A stretch of DNA of 64,000 nucleotides from Nitrospiraceae bacterium (GTDB lineage Bacteria > Nitrospirota > Nitrospiria > Nitrospirales > UBA8639): contig JACKFF010000006.1 of the NCBI GenBank assembly GCA_020632595.1, positions 213,078 to 277,077 of the forward strand, in the 5' to 3' direction. The position numbers and the translations under genes are program-made. This document shows positions 9,829 to 19,323 of the stretch, piece after piece; positions within the stretch are counted from its first letter, which is position 1, and every line of letters starts with the position of its first letter. Below the pieces are notes generated by a model, which was given only the letters and a program-made list of their open reading frames with translations, did not search any database and was not told the DNA's origin.

Positions 9829-10190
9829 CTACGCTTCCTCCAACCACTGTCCTGCCTTAACGGCGTCGGCGTGATCCAAGTATCGAGGACCGGCGCTTTC
9901 GTGAATGGCTTGCAGAACGTCGCCATGTTGTGCTGTTATTTTTCCGCGACCATGGCCAATCGCTCAATGTTGGCGGCGTGTTCGACCTCGAACTTGAAGC
10001 CTTCCCATGCCGCACCGGTTTCTCAGCTGTGAAAGTTAGCCATATCGAACAACCCGCCCAATTTTCCATGCTGCCGGACGAGTCGACCAATTGCGGGCAC
10101 AAATTCCTCATAATCCGTGCTGACCTGCTTTTCGCTGACATGAACGGCGTGCACCCTTCCGTCTTTTTCTGTTTCGAGGTAAATGGCCAT
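9829..10190 (-). pseudogene. decayed SpoIIAA-like (STAS-fold) protein
   Basis: Read from the ATG at 10190, the frame gives a SpoIIAA-like (DUF3478 type) protein with typical blocks: FDMANFHS, AAWEGFKFEVEHAANIERLAM and MATFCKPFTKAPV. It is broken by an in-frame TGA at 10023-10025 and a TAA at 9936-9938, both at places where relatives usually carry Trp. A single-base shift near 9900 follows, after which RYLDHADAVKAGQWLEEA ends at a TAG (9829-9831). Three lesions make sequencing error unlikely. The C-terminal piece is what makes the H+-ATPase frame seem longer than it is. Confidence 0.75.
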
Positions 10191-10284
10191 AGGGAATTTC
10201 TTTTGTTCATGTCTGGTTTGTGATCTTTGCAGGTTCAAGCCGGTGGATTTATCGACATGAGCGTAATTTTTGAGTTCAGAAAAC

Positions 10285-10667
10285 TCAAAGGACTGTTTCG
10301 GCATTGACGGGGGTGGCCATGGCTCTAAGCCATCGCCATGCGGCTTCATATTCGGCTTCAGGAATGTGTTTGACCTCCCCATGCACGAGATAGTTAACGA
10401 TTTTTGACGATTCAGTCAGAAGGCGACTCTTACCCACCATGGCTAATCGTGTGATTTTTCAATGAGGGTGCTCAATACCCCGCATATGAGTGAGAAAGGC
10501 TTCCAAATTCGCCCAGGCTGGACAGGTTTTGGCATGGATCATCACTCCGGGTAATTTGCTATGCATCGCGTTGAAGGGATCGATCTCTCGGGCCCCGCCC
10601 TCAAAATCAGCCGATTCGAACGGACCGTCGGGATGCCATCAGGTCGAAGTAGTTGGTGGGCGAGCAT
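10285..10667 (-). pseudogene. second decayed SpoIIAA-like (STAS-fold) protein
   Basis: It starts with AGGAGG and the ATG at 10667 (MLAHQLLRPDGI). A frame shift leads to SADFEGGAREIDPFNAMHSK, then LPGVMIHAKTCPAWANLEAF and LTHMRGIEHPH, which is cut by a TGA. The same frame continues as KITRLAMVGKSRLLTESSKI and HGEVKHIPEAEYEAAWRWLR to a stop at 10285-10287. This is the standard layout of the SpoIIAA-like family, with at least one frameshift, one stop and probably a small deletion. It lies directly upstream of the other decayed copy on the same strand, so the pair was once a tandem. Confidence 0.72.
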
Positions 10668-10788
10668 TGGTTTTCCTCCTGTTATTAAGGCTTTGGTTGC
10701 CGTTCTCTTCCTGAAGCATGAGATTGAGAACCCGTTGACGGATTGGCTTACGCTGGCATTGTACAGATGTTTTTTTCTTCGGAAAGGG

Positions 10789-11871
10789 CTATGGCCTAAC
10801 TTGGCCGCCACTTCCGGCAGGCTCTGCTTTTCCAACCCTCTCAGTAAACAGAAATTGATTGACGCTTCCAGCCACCAGGTGCTGAATTAAGTTGTACATA
10901 ATGATCGGCAACATCACTTGAGGATGGTCAGCCAGAGCCATGGCCGCAAGAACCAGCCCTGTTCCGTTATTGTTCATCCCCAAGCCAAACATGAGTGCCG
11001 TCCGTTGGCCTGAGTCGATTTGCAAAATCAGGGCAAGCATCCACCCAAAGAAAAAGGCCAGACTGCATAGACTGATCGCAATGAACCACATCACAGACAG
11101 GAAATCCATATCCGGATGTGAGATAGCCTTTGGTAAGGCAACGGAAGCGTTGGAATAGATCAACAGAAGTAAGACAATCGCATTCATCAGCTTAAGATAC
11201 GGTTTGGTGGCCACCATTCGGTTCCGGCTCAGGAAAACCCGGAGGAGGATTCCCGCCCCAGAGGGAAAGATGACGCAGATGGCCAGAAACATCCCCGTCC
11301 CATGGGTGGCCAATTCATGCAGATCTTCGGAATAATCGCCGGTGGTAATCGCGCCGACGGCATGCAAGATCGACGGAGTTGTGAGGGGACTGAGAAATGT
11401 TGTTGCGAGAACAAGGCCCAAACTAATGGTCATGTTGCCATTGGCATTCTGGGTCCATGCTGTGGACGATCCCGCGATCGGCATTGAGGCGATCAGGGCT
11501 AGGCCAACCAGAATGTTTTGGGTCTCATCTAAATTGTGCCAGAATCCCATCACACGGCTGACCAGGAAGATGAATCCGAGTGGGACCAGCAAATTGGCTG
11601 CTACCCCAACCACCAGTATTTTCAGGTTTTGAGGGAGCTCTCGTAATCCTGCTAACTCGACGCCCATGCCGGCGTTAAATAGAAGGAACGCCAGCATGAG
11701 CATAGGAAGAGAGACGAGGGTTTGCTCTTGAAAGGCCTCGATCTGGCCCAGGGTGACATGGCGAATCCACAATCCCCACGCAGGCCACAGCCCTGCGATG
11801 ACGTACCCGCCAAGGAGAAACCAGATGAAACGTTGATGGACGAATCGTGCGAATGAAATAATGAGATTCAC
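10789..11871 (-). CDS. BASS-type (bile acid:sodium symporter superfamily) transporter
   Basis: A polytopic membrane protein of about 360 residues with nine to ten helices. The conserved GMNNNGTGLVLAAMAL near the C-terminus and SMPIAGSSTAWTQNANGN in the middle match the BASS/SBF superfamily of sodium-coupled organic anion carriers. The frame opens at a TTG (11907), but a GTG at 11871 preceded by GAGG at five bases is a better start. The substrate cannot be read from sequence. The gene follows the acetolactate-synthase-like gene on the same strand, and some BASS members carry pyruvate or other 2-oxo acids, so a link is possible but unproven. Confidence 0.75.
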   Translation of the reverse strand: MNLIISFARFVHQRFIWFLLGGYVIAGLWPAWGLWIRHVTLGQIEAFQEQTLVSLPMLMLAFLLFNAGMGVELAGLRELPQNLKILVVGVAANLLVPLGFIFLVSRVMGFWHNLDETQNILVGLALIASMPIAGSSTAWTQNANGNMTISLGLVLATTFLSPLTTPSILHAVGAITTGDYSEDLHELATHGTGMFLAICVIFPSGAGILLRVFLSRNRMVATKPYLKLMNAIVLLLLIYSNASVALPKAISHPDMDFLSVMWFIAISLCSLAFFFGWMLALILQIDSGQRTALMFGLGMNNNGTGLVLAAMALADHPQVMLPIIMYNLIQHLVAGSVNQFLFTERVGKAEPAGSGGQVRP

Positions 11872-12060
11872 ATCGTCCTCAATCTGGAAGCCGGATACCT
11901 GACTCAATAATTCTTTAAATTTTCCTCACAATCGGCGGAGCTGGGACGCTGACGCGTTAGGAGGCTAGCACCTTATTCCCCAAAAGGTTTGTCTTAACGG
12001 CAGAGGTGAGGGGTAAGTCATCGCTTTGGGAAAGGACTTGCCTGGAACGCGACGGTGTGT

Positions 12061-13704
12061 TCATCGCTGACCCTCAGGCATTGAGGGGAGATTGCCGAGT
12101 CTTTGGGTGAGGAGTAAATTTTCAGATGCATCGACCGGGCAGTCAATGATTGAAAGGGAATTGGAACTCAATGCTTTTCGCAGCACGGGGGCCAGTTCAT
12201 CTGCCGATGTGATGCGATATCCTGTCGCACCAAAGCTTTCCGCGTATTTGACGATATCCATATTGTGAAATTCCACGTATGTCGATCTGCCGAATTGCTG
12301 CATTTGTTTCCACCGGATCAGGCCGAGACCGCCATCGTTGAAGATGAGCACTACAAAGGGGGTAGCCATGCGTACGGCGGTCTCCAATTCCTGCGAGTTC
12401 ATCAGAAACCCTCCGTCACCGGTGACCGCCACGACCCGGCGGTCTGGGTGTGCCAATTTGGCTGCCACCGCGCCGGGCAGGGCAATGCCCATGGCGGCGA
12501 ACCCGTTCGAGATGATGCAGGTGTTGGGAAGAAAGCATGGGAAGAGGCGCCCGAGCCAGACTTTGTGCGCCCCAACATCCGAGATCACGATATCATCGTG
12601 GGCCAGCGACGCACGCAGATCCGCAAGAATTCTTTGCGGTTTGAGGGGAAATGACCTGTCCTGACCGCCCTGTGCCAACTCATCACTGAGCATTTGGCGA
12701 AATCGTGAGGCGCGCGTCGCGGCGGGCACGTGGCCTCGATCCGTCAGTGCATCAAGTGACGAAGTGATCGTACCCACTACCCCGACCTCGACGATGTACG
12801 ACGCGTCAACCTCAGCGGGCGACATGTCCACGTGCACAATTTTCTTGTCGCGATTGGGGTTCCATGCATGGGGCGCATATTCCACGATGTCATATCCAAT
12901 CGCGATTACGACGTCGGCTTCCAGGAATTCGCAGTTCACATAGTCCATGGTCTCCAGTCCAATGGCACCGAGCGCGAGCGGGTGGGTATCGGGAATGGTG
13001 CCTTTGGCCATAAAGGTTGTGGCAACCGGAATGTTCAGCTTTTCAGCAAAGCGTACCAGGGCTTCGGAGGCATGTCCCCGAATGACGCCATTGCCCGCCA
13101 GCACGATCGGATGTCTGGCCTCCCTAATGATGCGTCGGGCCTTGTCGAGTTGTTCGAGGGCGGCCCCCCCGGGATGAACCCATTGCACGAGCAGGGGTTG
13201 GCCCTCGGTTTCCATCGAAGCGATGTCTTCGGGGATTTCGATGTGTGTGGCGCCGGGTTTTTCGGACTGAGCCAGCTTAAAGGCCTTCCGAACAACTTCG
13301 GGAATGATGTCGGGTATGGGCAAGGTGGCATTCCACTTGGTCACCGGACGAAACAGTGAAACGATGTCAAGGTGCTGATGGGATTCCTTATGCAGCCGGT
13401 CCTGGTCGGCCTGGCCCGTCAGGGCGACGACGGGCGCTCGATCCATGGTGGCATCGGCCACGCCGCTGATAAGATTCGTTGCGCCCGGCCCCAACGTGGA
13501 GAGACACACGCCGGCTTTGCCGGTCAGCCGGCCGTACACATCGGCCATGAACGCTGCGCCCTGCTCATGGCGGGTCATGACGAAGCAGATGGAAGAGCCG
13601 ATCAGCGCATCGAGGAGATCCATATTCTCCTCGCCCGGCACACCGAAGATATATTTCACGTCTTCGTTTTCCAAGCATTGTACGATAAGTTTGGCGGCTT
13701 TCAT
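12061..13704 (-). CDS. thiamine-diphosphate enzyme, acetolactate synthase (AlsS)-like
   Basis: A 547-residue ThDP-dependent enzyme of the acetolactate synthase/pyruvate oxidase superfamily. The N-terminal pyrimidine-binding domain carries the activating Glu47 in TRHEQGAAF and the GxPGE motif at 21-25. The central domain and the C-terminal GDGGFLMNSQELETAV metal-diphosphate motif are complete. Length and the FGVPGEENMDLLDAL start resemble catabolic AlsS more than FAD-dependent IlvB, and no small regulatory subunit (IlvN) is adjacent. The expected reaction is two pyruvate to 2-acetolactate and CO2. It follows glycogen phosphorylase in the same direction with a short gap, so it may share the transcript. 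Confidence 0.82.
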   Translation of the reverse strand: MKAAKLIVQCLENEDVKYIFGVPGEENMDLLDALIGSSICFVMTRHEQGAAFMADVYGRLTGKAGVCLSTLGPGATNLISGVADATMDRAPVVALTGQADQDRLHKESHQHLDIVSLFRPVTKWNATLPIPDIIPEVVRKAFKLAQSEKPGATHIEIPEDIASMETEGQPLLVQWVHPGGAALEQLDKARRIIREARHPIVLAGNGVIRGHASEALVRFAEKLNIPVATTFMAKGTIPDTHPLALGAIGLETMDYVNCEFLEADVVIAIGYDIVEYAPHAWNPNRDKKIVHVDMSPAEVDASYIVEVGVVGTITSSLDALTDRGHVPAATRASRFRQMLSDELAQGGQDRSFPLKPQRILADLRASLAHDDIVISDVGAHKVWLGRLFPCFLPNTCIISNGFAAMGIALPGAVAAKLAHPDRRVVAVTGDGGFLMNSQELETAVRMATPFVVLIFNDGGLGLIRWKQMQQFGRSTYVEFHNMDIVKYAESFGATGYRITSADELAPVLRKALSSNSLSIIDCPVDASENLLLTQRLGNLPSMPEGQR

Positions 13705-13743
13705 GCGTGCTTTCCGGATTCAATATCCTTAAAAATTTTTTGA

Positions 13744-16290
13744 TTAATGGTGCCAGAGAATGTGAGCCTCTTCCAGAGGAATCGCAACCCCGTCGCAGTG
13801 CGGAATCACACGCGCCGTATAATCCGTTGCCGGGCGATTCGCAGGCACTGCTGCGCGGAAAACATGCCCCCCTACCGATCCGGGCAGTTGCCGGATGTTA
13901 CTCATCTTCTGCCGGTGTGGACCGTCATCGTTGATACCGTCGGCATACAGTTCGACTCGCGCGGCATCTAGATCCAGATCGTCGAGATAGACCTGCACCT
14001 CAAAAATATGTTCTTCCCCCTGAGTCTCCACCTTCACGTCACCGAAGCGTAGCGCGGACCATTCATGTTCCAATGCCTGCCGCCACTTCAGTATCCGTTG
14101 GCCGGCAGCGCCATTTTCGGCGGCGCGTGCCCGATAGGCAGCTGCGGCCGGGAGATATCGTTGCTCGGTGTATTCGCGCACCGTGCGGTTTGCGGAGAAA
14201 CGCGGGGTCAACCGCGCCATGCTCTCCCGCATCCGGTTGATCCATGCTTGGGGAATGCCGTTCTCGTCCCTGGTATAAAATTCTGGGATCACCTTCAGTT
14301 CGAGCAAATCATACAGCCCGTCGGCTTCAACCGCATCCCATGCCGGATTGTCGCCGTGCTCTTGTCCATCGCCTAAAGCCCACCCCACTTCCGGTGTGTA
14401 GGCTTCCGCCCACCACCCGTCCAACACCGAGAGATTGAGTCCTCCATTGACCAACACCTTCATGCCGCTGGTTCCGCTTGCCTCCCAGGGGCGCCGTGGC
14501 GTGTTAATCCACACATCCACTCCCTGCACCAGCCGCTCGGTTAACAGCATGTCATAGTCGCTTAGAAAGATGATGTGGGGGCGGATCTCCGGCTGGCGGA
14601 TGAACCTGATCCATTCATGGATCAAGGCCTGTCCTGCCCGGTCCTCAGGATGGGCTTTGCCAGCTATGATAAGCTGGACGGGGCGTTCCGGATTCGTCAG
14701 CAGGCTGTGCAAGCGTTGGGGGTTGTGCAGGAGCAGGTTTGGTCTCTTATAGGTTGCGAAGCGCCGCGCAAAGCCCAATGTCAACGAGTTGGGGTCAAAG
14801 AGATACTTCGCCGCTTCAATTGCTTCAGGCGATTCGCCTGAAGCGGCCAATTGCCTCGACAATCGCTCACGTGCATATGTCACAAGAGCCTGACTGGCGG
14901 CGATGCGAAATTGCCAAATGGTGGCGTCAGAGACCCGGCGCATGTCTTCCTCAAGGGTATCCGTCGTCCCCAGCCACCGCTCCTTTCCACAGATTTTCGT
15001 CCACAGTTCATCAGCCGGGGCTGAGTCCCATGTCGGCATGTGGACTCCGTTCGTTACATGTCCGACCGGTACTTCGTCTTCTGGCCAATGCGGAAAGAGC
15101 GGCGCAAAGAGATGCCGACTCACTTTTCCATGCAAACGACTGACGCCATTCACCGCGCCGCTCCCTCGAATAGCCAGATAGGCCATGTTGAACGGTTCAG
15201 ATGTGTCATGCGGGTTTTGACGGCCCAAGGCCAGCAGGTCATGAAGCGGAATTTTGAGCTTTTCCTTGGCATACCCATCGAGATATTGTTCAATGAGTGC
15301 CGGACTGAATCGGTCGAAGCCTGCGGCAACCGCGGTATGGGTGGTGAACAGGTTTCCTGCCCTGGTCACGGTCAGGGCCATGTCGAAGGGCTGCCCGGTC
15401 TCCTGCATAAAACTGCGGGCGCGTTCCAAGACCGCAAATGCCGCATGGCCTTCATTCAGATGACAGACTTCCGGTTGAATGCCCAGCGCCTTCAACAGGC
15501 GCCATCCCCCGATTCCGAGCAGCAATTCCTGCTGGAGGCGCAACTCCGGACCGCCCCCATACAGCTCGCTGGCAATTCCTCGATGAGCCGGAAAGTTCGC
15601 CGCATCATTGCTGTCCAGCAGATAGAGCTTCACCCGGCCGATCTGGACCTGCCACGCGCGCAGCCAGATCGAGTATGCGGGTAAGGCGATCTCCAACCGC
15701 AACCATTCTCCATTTGATTGGCGCAAAGGGGTGATCGGCAACTGTCCGGGATCGTTGTAGGGGAAGAGGGCTTGTTGCGTCCCATTTTGATCGATCACCT
15801 GGCGAAAATACCCTTGTTGGTAGAGAAGTCCCACGCCCACCACCGGCACGCCCAGATCGCTGGCGGCTTTGAGTTGATCGCCGGCGACATTACCGAGTCC
15901 ACCCGAATAGATGGGCAAGGCTTCGCTCACCATGAATTCCATGCTGAAATAGGCGGCGCAGGTCAGAGCCGTTTGCGAGTAATGCTGCTGAAACCAGGCG
16001 GGGGACTCTACTGCCTGCTGCCTGGTCTGTACCAGGCTATCAATGGTTTTTCGAAAACCGGAATCCGCCAGCACCTGTTTAATCCGGTCGTGCGAAACGG
16101 TCTGCAGGACAACCCAGGGGTTGTGTGTGATGTCCCATAATTCGGGATCAAGCTGTCGCCAGACTTCATCGGTCGCATGATTCCATGACGAGCGCATATC
16201 CAGGGCCAACTCGGTGAGGGAATTGAAACCCTCGATTTCCTTGGGGAGAAAATTATCGAGGGGGTTGCTGCCACGGATTGGTTGGCTCAT
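13744..16290 (-). CDS. glgP: glycogen/alpha-glucan phosphorylase
   Basis: Releases glucose 1-phosphate from glycogen or maltodextrin. With the ATG at 16290 (preceded by AAGGAG at five bases) it has 848 residues. The N-terminus carries the DUF3417 domain typical of the short bacterial GlgP group (ELALDMRSSWNHATDEVW). The catalytic core has HLNEGHAAF, HVTNGVHMPTW, GFARRFATYKRPNLLL and the pyridoxal-phosphate lysine in GTSGMKVLVNGG. An upstream extension to 16398 has no ribosome-binding site and was left out. The gene follows pgi, so glucose phosphates from storage polymer can enter the pentose-phosphate route encoded in this window. Confidence 0.93.
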   Translation of the reverse strand: MSQPIRGSNPLDNFLPKEIEGFNSLTELALDMRSSWNHATDEVWRQLDPELWDITHNPWVVLQTVSHDRIKQVLADSGFRKTIDSLVQTRQQAVESPAWFQQHYSQTALTCAAYFSMEFMVSEALPIYSGGLGNVAGDQLKAASDLGVPVVGVGLLYQQGYFRQVIDQNGTQQALFPYNDPGQLPITPLRQSNGEWLRLEIALPAYSIWLRAWQVQIGRVKLYLLDSNDAANFPAHRGIASELYGGGPELRLQQELLLGIGGWRLLKALGIQPEVCHLNEGHAAFAVLERARSFMQETGQPFDMALTVTRAGNLFTTHTAVAAGFDRFSPALIEQYLDGYAKEKLKIPLHDLLALGRQNPHDTSEPFNMAYLAIRGSGAVNGVSRLHGKVSRHLFAPLFPHWPEDEVPVGHVTNGVHMPTWDSAPADELWTKICGKERWLGTTDTLEEDMRRVSDATIWQFRIAASQALVTYARERLSRQLAASGESPEAIEAAKYLFDPNSLTLGFARRFATYKRPNLLLHNPQRLHSLLTNPERPVQLIIAGKAHPEDRAGQALIHEWIRFIRQPEIRPHIIFLSDYDMLLTERLVQGVDVWINTPRRPWEASGTSGMKVLVNGGLNLSVLDGWWAEAYTPEVGWALGDGQEHGDNPAWDAVEADGLYDLLELKVIPEFYTRDENGIPQAWINRMRESMARLTPRFSANRTVREYTEQRYLPAAAAYRARAAENGAAGQRILKWRQALEHEWSALRFGDVKVETQGEEHIFEVQVYLDDLDLDAARVELYADGINDDGPHRQKMSNIRQLPGSVGGHVFRAAVPANRPATDYTARVIPHCDGVAIPLEEAHILWHH

Positions 16291-16469
16291 GCTGGCTCCT
16301 TCAGCGGTGGCTCGCAGGAAATGGCCGGTTGCCCGGGAGAAGTCGGCAATGCACTCTGAAAGATCGGGAGAGCGGCTGGTTGCCCTGCGAGGGAACATAC
16401 TGTTGCATGACTGACCATACAGCTACGATGTTCGCATGTGGGGATATTCCAATAATGCGCCACACTCAT

Positions 16470-18134
16470 TCATGGAGCACTTTTCCGGAAGTGGCGGTAG
16501 CGACGGATCAGCGCGTTGGTGGAGCTGTCATGCTTGAGCTGTGGCTCACCCGGTCTTTCCAGTTCTGCAAGCCCCCGTTTTACCAGTACCTTGCCCAGTT
16601 CAACGCCCCATTGGTCGAATGAATCGATTTCCCAGACTGACCCCTGCGTGAAGACCCTATGCTCGTAAAAGGCGATCAATGCCCCCAGCGTTTCCGGCGT
16701 CAGACGCTCGGCGAGAAGAGTATTGGTCGGGCGATTGCCGTCAAACACATGGTGCGGCACCAGCCGCCTCGGCATGCCGTCGGCTTTGACTTCCTCGGCG
16801 GTCTTCCCGAAAGCCAACGCCTCAGTCTGTGCAAACAGATTCGCCATCAGCATATCGTGCTGATGGCCGATCGAATTCAAGGTTTGGGAAAACCCGATAC
16901 AATCGCAGGGGATTAACTTTGTTCCCTGTTGGATCAGTTGGTAGAAGGAGTGTTGGCCGTTGGTGCCGGGTTCGCCCCAATAAATGGGGGCCGTCTGATA
17001 CCCGACGCCCGCGCCTCCGAGCGTGACGTGCTTGCCATTGCTCTCCATCGTCAACTGCTGAAGATAGGCCGGGAAGCGCTTGAGATAGGGGTGGTAGGGT
17101 AAGACAGCGACCGTCTCTGCCTTAAAGAAATTGTTATACCAGATTGTGAGGAGTCCCATGATGACGGGCAGATTGCGGTCGAAGGGAGCCCTGCGGAAAT
17201 GTTCATCCATCGCGTGAAAGCCTCCGAGCATCGCACGGAAGTGATCGAGGCCGGCGGCGAGCATGGTCGAGAGGCCGATCGCAGAATCCATCGAATATCT
17301 CCCGCCGACCCAGTCCCAGAACTCGAACATGTTTGCCGTGTCGATCCCAAACTTTGACACTTCCTTGTCGTTGGTCGACACGGCGATAAAGTGCTTGCGC
17401 ACGGCTTGCTCGTGTCCGATCTGGCCCACACTCCACGCGCGTGCGGTATAGGCGTTCGTCAGGGTTTCCAGCGTCGTGAACGTCTTCGAACAGATGATGA
17501 AGAGGGTCTCTTCCGGGTTGAGGTTGCGCGTGGTTTCGGCGAAGTCGTTGCCGTCTACATTCGAGATGAAGTGGAATGTCATGTCGCGATGGCTGTAATG
17601 ACGCAGCGCTTCGTAGGCCATCACCGGACCGAGGTCGGCACCGCCGATGCCGATATTGACCACGTGGCGTATCCGTTTGCCGGTGTATCCGCGCCATTGG
17701 CCGTTGCGGATCTGGCGTGAGAATTCCGTTATACGGTCCAGAACCCCATGTACCTCAGAGACGTTATTGACCCCCTTGACGAGAATCCGTTTGGTCTCAG
17801 GCACGCGCAGAGCCGTGTGTAGGACGGCGCGCCTTTCTGCCACATTGATCTCCTCACCGGAGAACATGGCAGCGATTCGCTCACGCAGCCCGCAGTCTCC
17901 GGCAGGTTGAAGGAGAAGGCCTATCGTTTCATCGGTGATGCGATTTTTTGAATAGTCAAGGTATATGCCAGCGGCTTCGGTGGTCAGTCGCTCCCCCCGA
18001 TGGGGATCGTCGGAAAAAAGCTGGCGCAAATGCGGACTGCGGATCGTTTTATAGTGCGCGGCCAGGGCTTTCCATAGGGGTCGCCTGGTCAGCACCGGTC
18101 GGGCCGTGTGAGTGGTCGATTTCACGCGGCCCAT
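16470..18134 (-). CDS. pgi: glucose-6-phosphate isomerase
   Basis: Interconverts glucose 6-phosphate and fructose 6-phosphate in the cytoplasm. The 554-residue protein has the full SIS-fold Pgi signature: GIGGADLGPVMAYEAL, SKTFTTLETL, GEPGTNGQHSFYQLIQQGTK with the catalytic Glu and His, and QWGVELGKVL with the C-terminal Lys. The ATG at 18134 overlaps the end of the transaldolase gene by 13 bases; a GTG at 18125 overlapping the stop as GTGA is an alternative. The overlap shows cotranscription with tal. Confidence 0.94.
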   Translation of the reverse strand: MGRVKSTTHTARPVLTRRPLWKALAAHYKTIRSPHLRQLFSDDPHRGERLTTEAAGIYLDYSKNRITDETIGLLLQPAGDCGLRERIAAMFSGEEINVAERRAVLHTALRVPETKRILVKGVNNVSEVHGVLDRITEFSRQIRNGQWRGYTGKRIRHVVNIGIGGADLGPVMAYEALRHYSHRDMTFHFISNVDGNDFAETTRNLNPEETLFIICSKTFTTLETLTNAYTARAWSVGQIGHEQAVRKHFIAVSTNDKEVSKFGIDTANMFEFWDWVGGRYSMDSAIGLSTMLAAGLDHFRAMLGGFHAMDEHFRRAPFDRNLPVIMGLLTIWYNNFFKAETVAVLPYHPYLKRFPAYLQQLTMESNGKHVTLGGAGVGYQTAPIYWGEPGTNGQHSFYQLIQQGTKLIPCDCIGFSQTLNSIGHQHDMLMANLFAQTEALAFGKTAEEVKADGMPRRLVPHHVFDGNRPTNTLLAERLTPETLGALIAFYEHRVFTQGSVWEIDSFDQWGVELGKVLVKRGLAELERPGEPQLKHDSSTNALIRRYRHFRKSAP

Positions 18135-19222
18135 GCTGATGCGACCTTTGTTATCGTGGAAAATTTTGCGGAAATTTGGTTCATCAGATCGTGCCAGGAC
18201 TTGGCAAAGGCTGCCGTTCCTTCGCGCTGGAGGTCTCGGGCCAGTGTCTCATAATCGATGCCGGCGCCGGCAAATTCCGCCAGTACCGCCTCAGCGTCGC
18301 CACCGTGGACGCGGAGGACATTACTTACCCTCCCATGACCGGCAAAGGCGAGGAGAGTCTTTTCCGGCATCGTGTTGATGGTATCCGGGGCTGCCAGAGC
18401 CTCGACGTACAGAACGTTCGGGGCTGCCGGATCCTTGGTCCCCGTACTGGCCCAGAGCAGTCGTTGTGGGCATGCTCCGGCTGCAACAAGATTTTGCCAG
18501 CGTTTGTCTGCCAATAGATCGCGATAGGCTTTGTAGGTGCCCATGGCGATGGCCATGCCAAGACGGTTGCGCAACGAAGCCGGCCCCCTGTTCTTGACCG
18601 CCACGTCCCAGCGACTGACAAAGATTGATGCCACCGACTGGATTTTTGGGTCGAGCCCTGTGGCGATTCGCCGCCCAATGGCGCACATATACGCTTCGGC
18701 CGCCGCGATATACTGCTCATGCGAGAACAGCAGTGTGACATTGACGGGCACGCCCGCAAAGATCGATTCCTCGATCGCGGGAAGGTCTGCGATCGTACCA
18801 GGAATCCTGATGAATAGATTAGGGCATTGGGCGCGCGCATGCAGTTGTGCTGCCGCCGTGATGGTGGCCGCTGTGTCGTCCGCGAGCAAAGGAGAGACCT
18901 CCAACGACACCCACCCGTCGAGGCTACCGGTGGCATCGTGGACCGGCCGAAACAGATCGGCCGCTTGTACCAAATCTTCCATGGCGAGTTCGAAGAACAA
19001 GTCTTCGCCCGATTTGCCGGCGAATGCTTTCTGGCGGATGGCGTCAGCATAATGGGCTCCTTCTTTGATCGCGTGATCGAAAATCGTAGGATTAGAGGTG
19101 AGCCCCGTCACCGCAAATTCATTGATGCAGCGGCTGAGGGTGCCGCTGGTCAGCAACTCCCGTGTGATGTTGTCGAGCCAGAGGCTTTGCCCAAGGTCGT
19201 AAAATTGTTGTGTCGCGTTCAT
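18122..19222 (-). CDS. tal: transaldolase-family protein with Arg in place of the Schiff-base Lys
   Basis: By sequence a 366-residue transaldolase of the Mycobacterium/cyanobacterial type, which moves a dihydroxyacetone unit between sugar phosphates. Start: ATG preceded by AAGGAG at five bases. Family residues are present: Asp17 (LWLDNI), Asn44 (GLTSNPTIF), Glu108 (VSLEVSPLL) and Thr163 (NVTLLFS). The usual I/V-K-I/V-P-x-T motif that holds the covalent lysine reads FIRIPGT, with Arg139 encoded by AGG at 18806-18808. Lys is essential in every studied transaldolase, so the protein may be inactive, differently active or moonlighting, unless the base is wrong. It heads the unit tal-pgi-glgP, upstream of pgi by overlap. 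Confidence 0.88.
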   Translation of the reverse strand: MNATQQFYDLGQSLWLDNITRELLTSGTLSRCINEFAVTGLTSNPTIFDHAIKEGAHYADAIRQKAFAGKSGEDLFFELAMEDLVQAADLFRPVHDATGSLDGWVSLEVSPLLADDTAATITAAAQLHARAQCPNLFIRIPGTIADLPAIEESIFAGVPVNVTLLFSHEQYIAAAEAYMCAIGRRIATGLDPKIQSVASIFVSRWDVAVKNRGPASLRNRLGMAIAMGTYKAYRDLLADKRWQNLVAAGACPQRLLWASTGTKDPAAPNVLYVEALAAPDTINTMPEKTLLAFAGHGRVSNVLRVHGGDAEAVLAEFAGAGIDYETLARDLQREGTAAFAKSWHDLMNQISAKFSTITKVASAWAA

Positions 19223-19323
19223 TGTTTCTCCTTACCGCAATGTGGGGGGCGGTGGGGCCTCCTCGCGGGCGGCGATATTCCCGGATTCGAATGCGTCTCG
19301 GCTCTGATGTGGAAAGCCTGTCG

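Noticed and set aside
9786..9926. N-terminal extension of the H+-ATPase
   Set aside because: These residues (MATFCKPFTKAPV) belong to the end of the decayed SpoIIAA-like gene; the true start at 9785 has AGGAGG.
9936..10025. Recoding of TGA as Trp to keep the SpoIIAA-like gene alive
   Set aside because: A TAA also interrupts the frame, and a frameshift follows; recoding cannot explain these.
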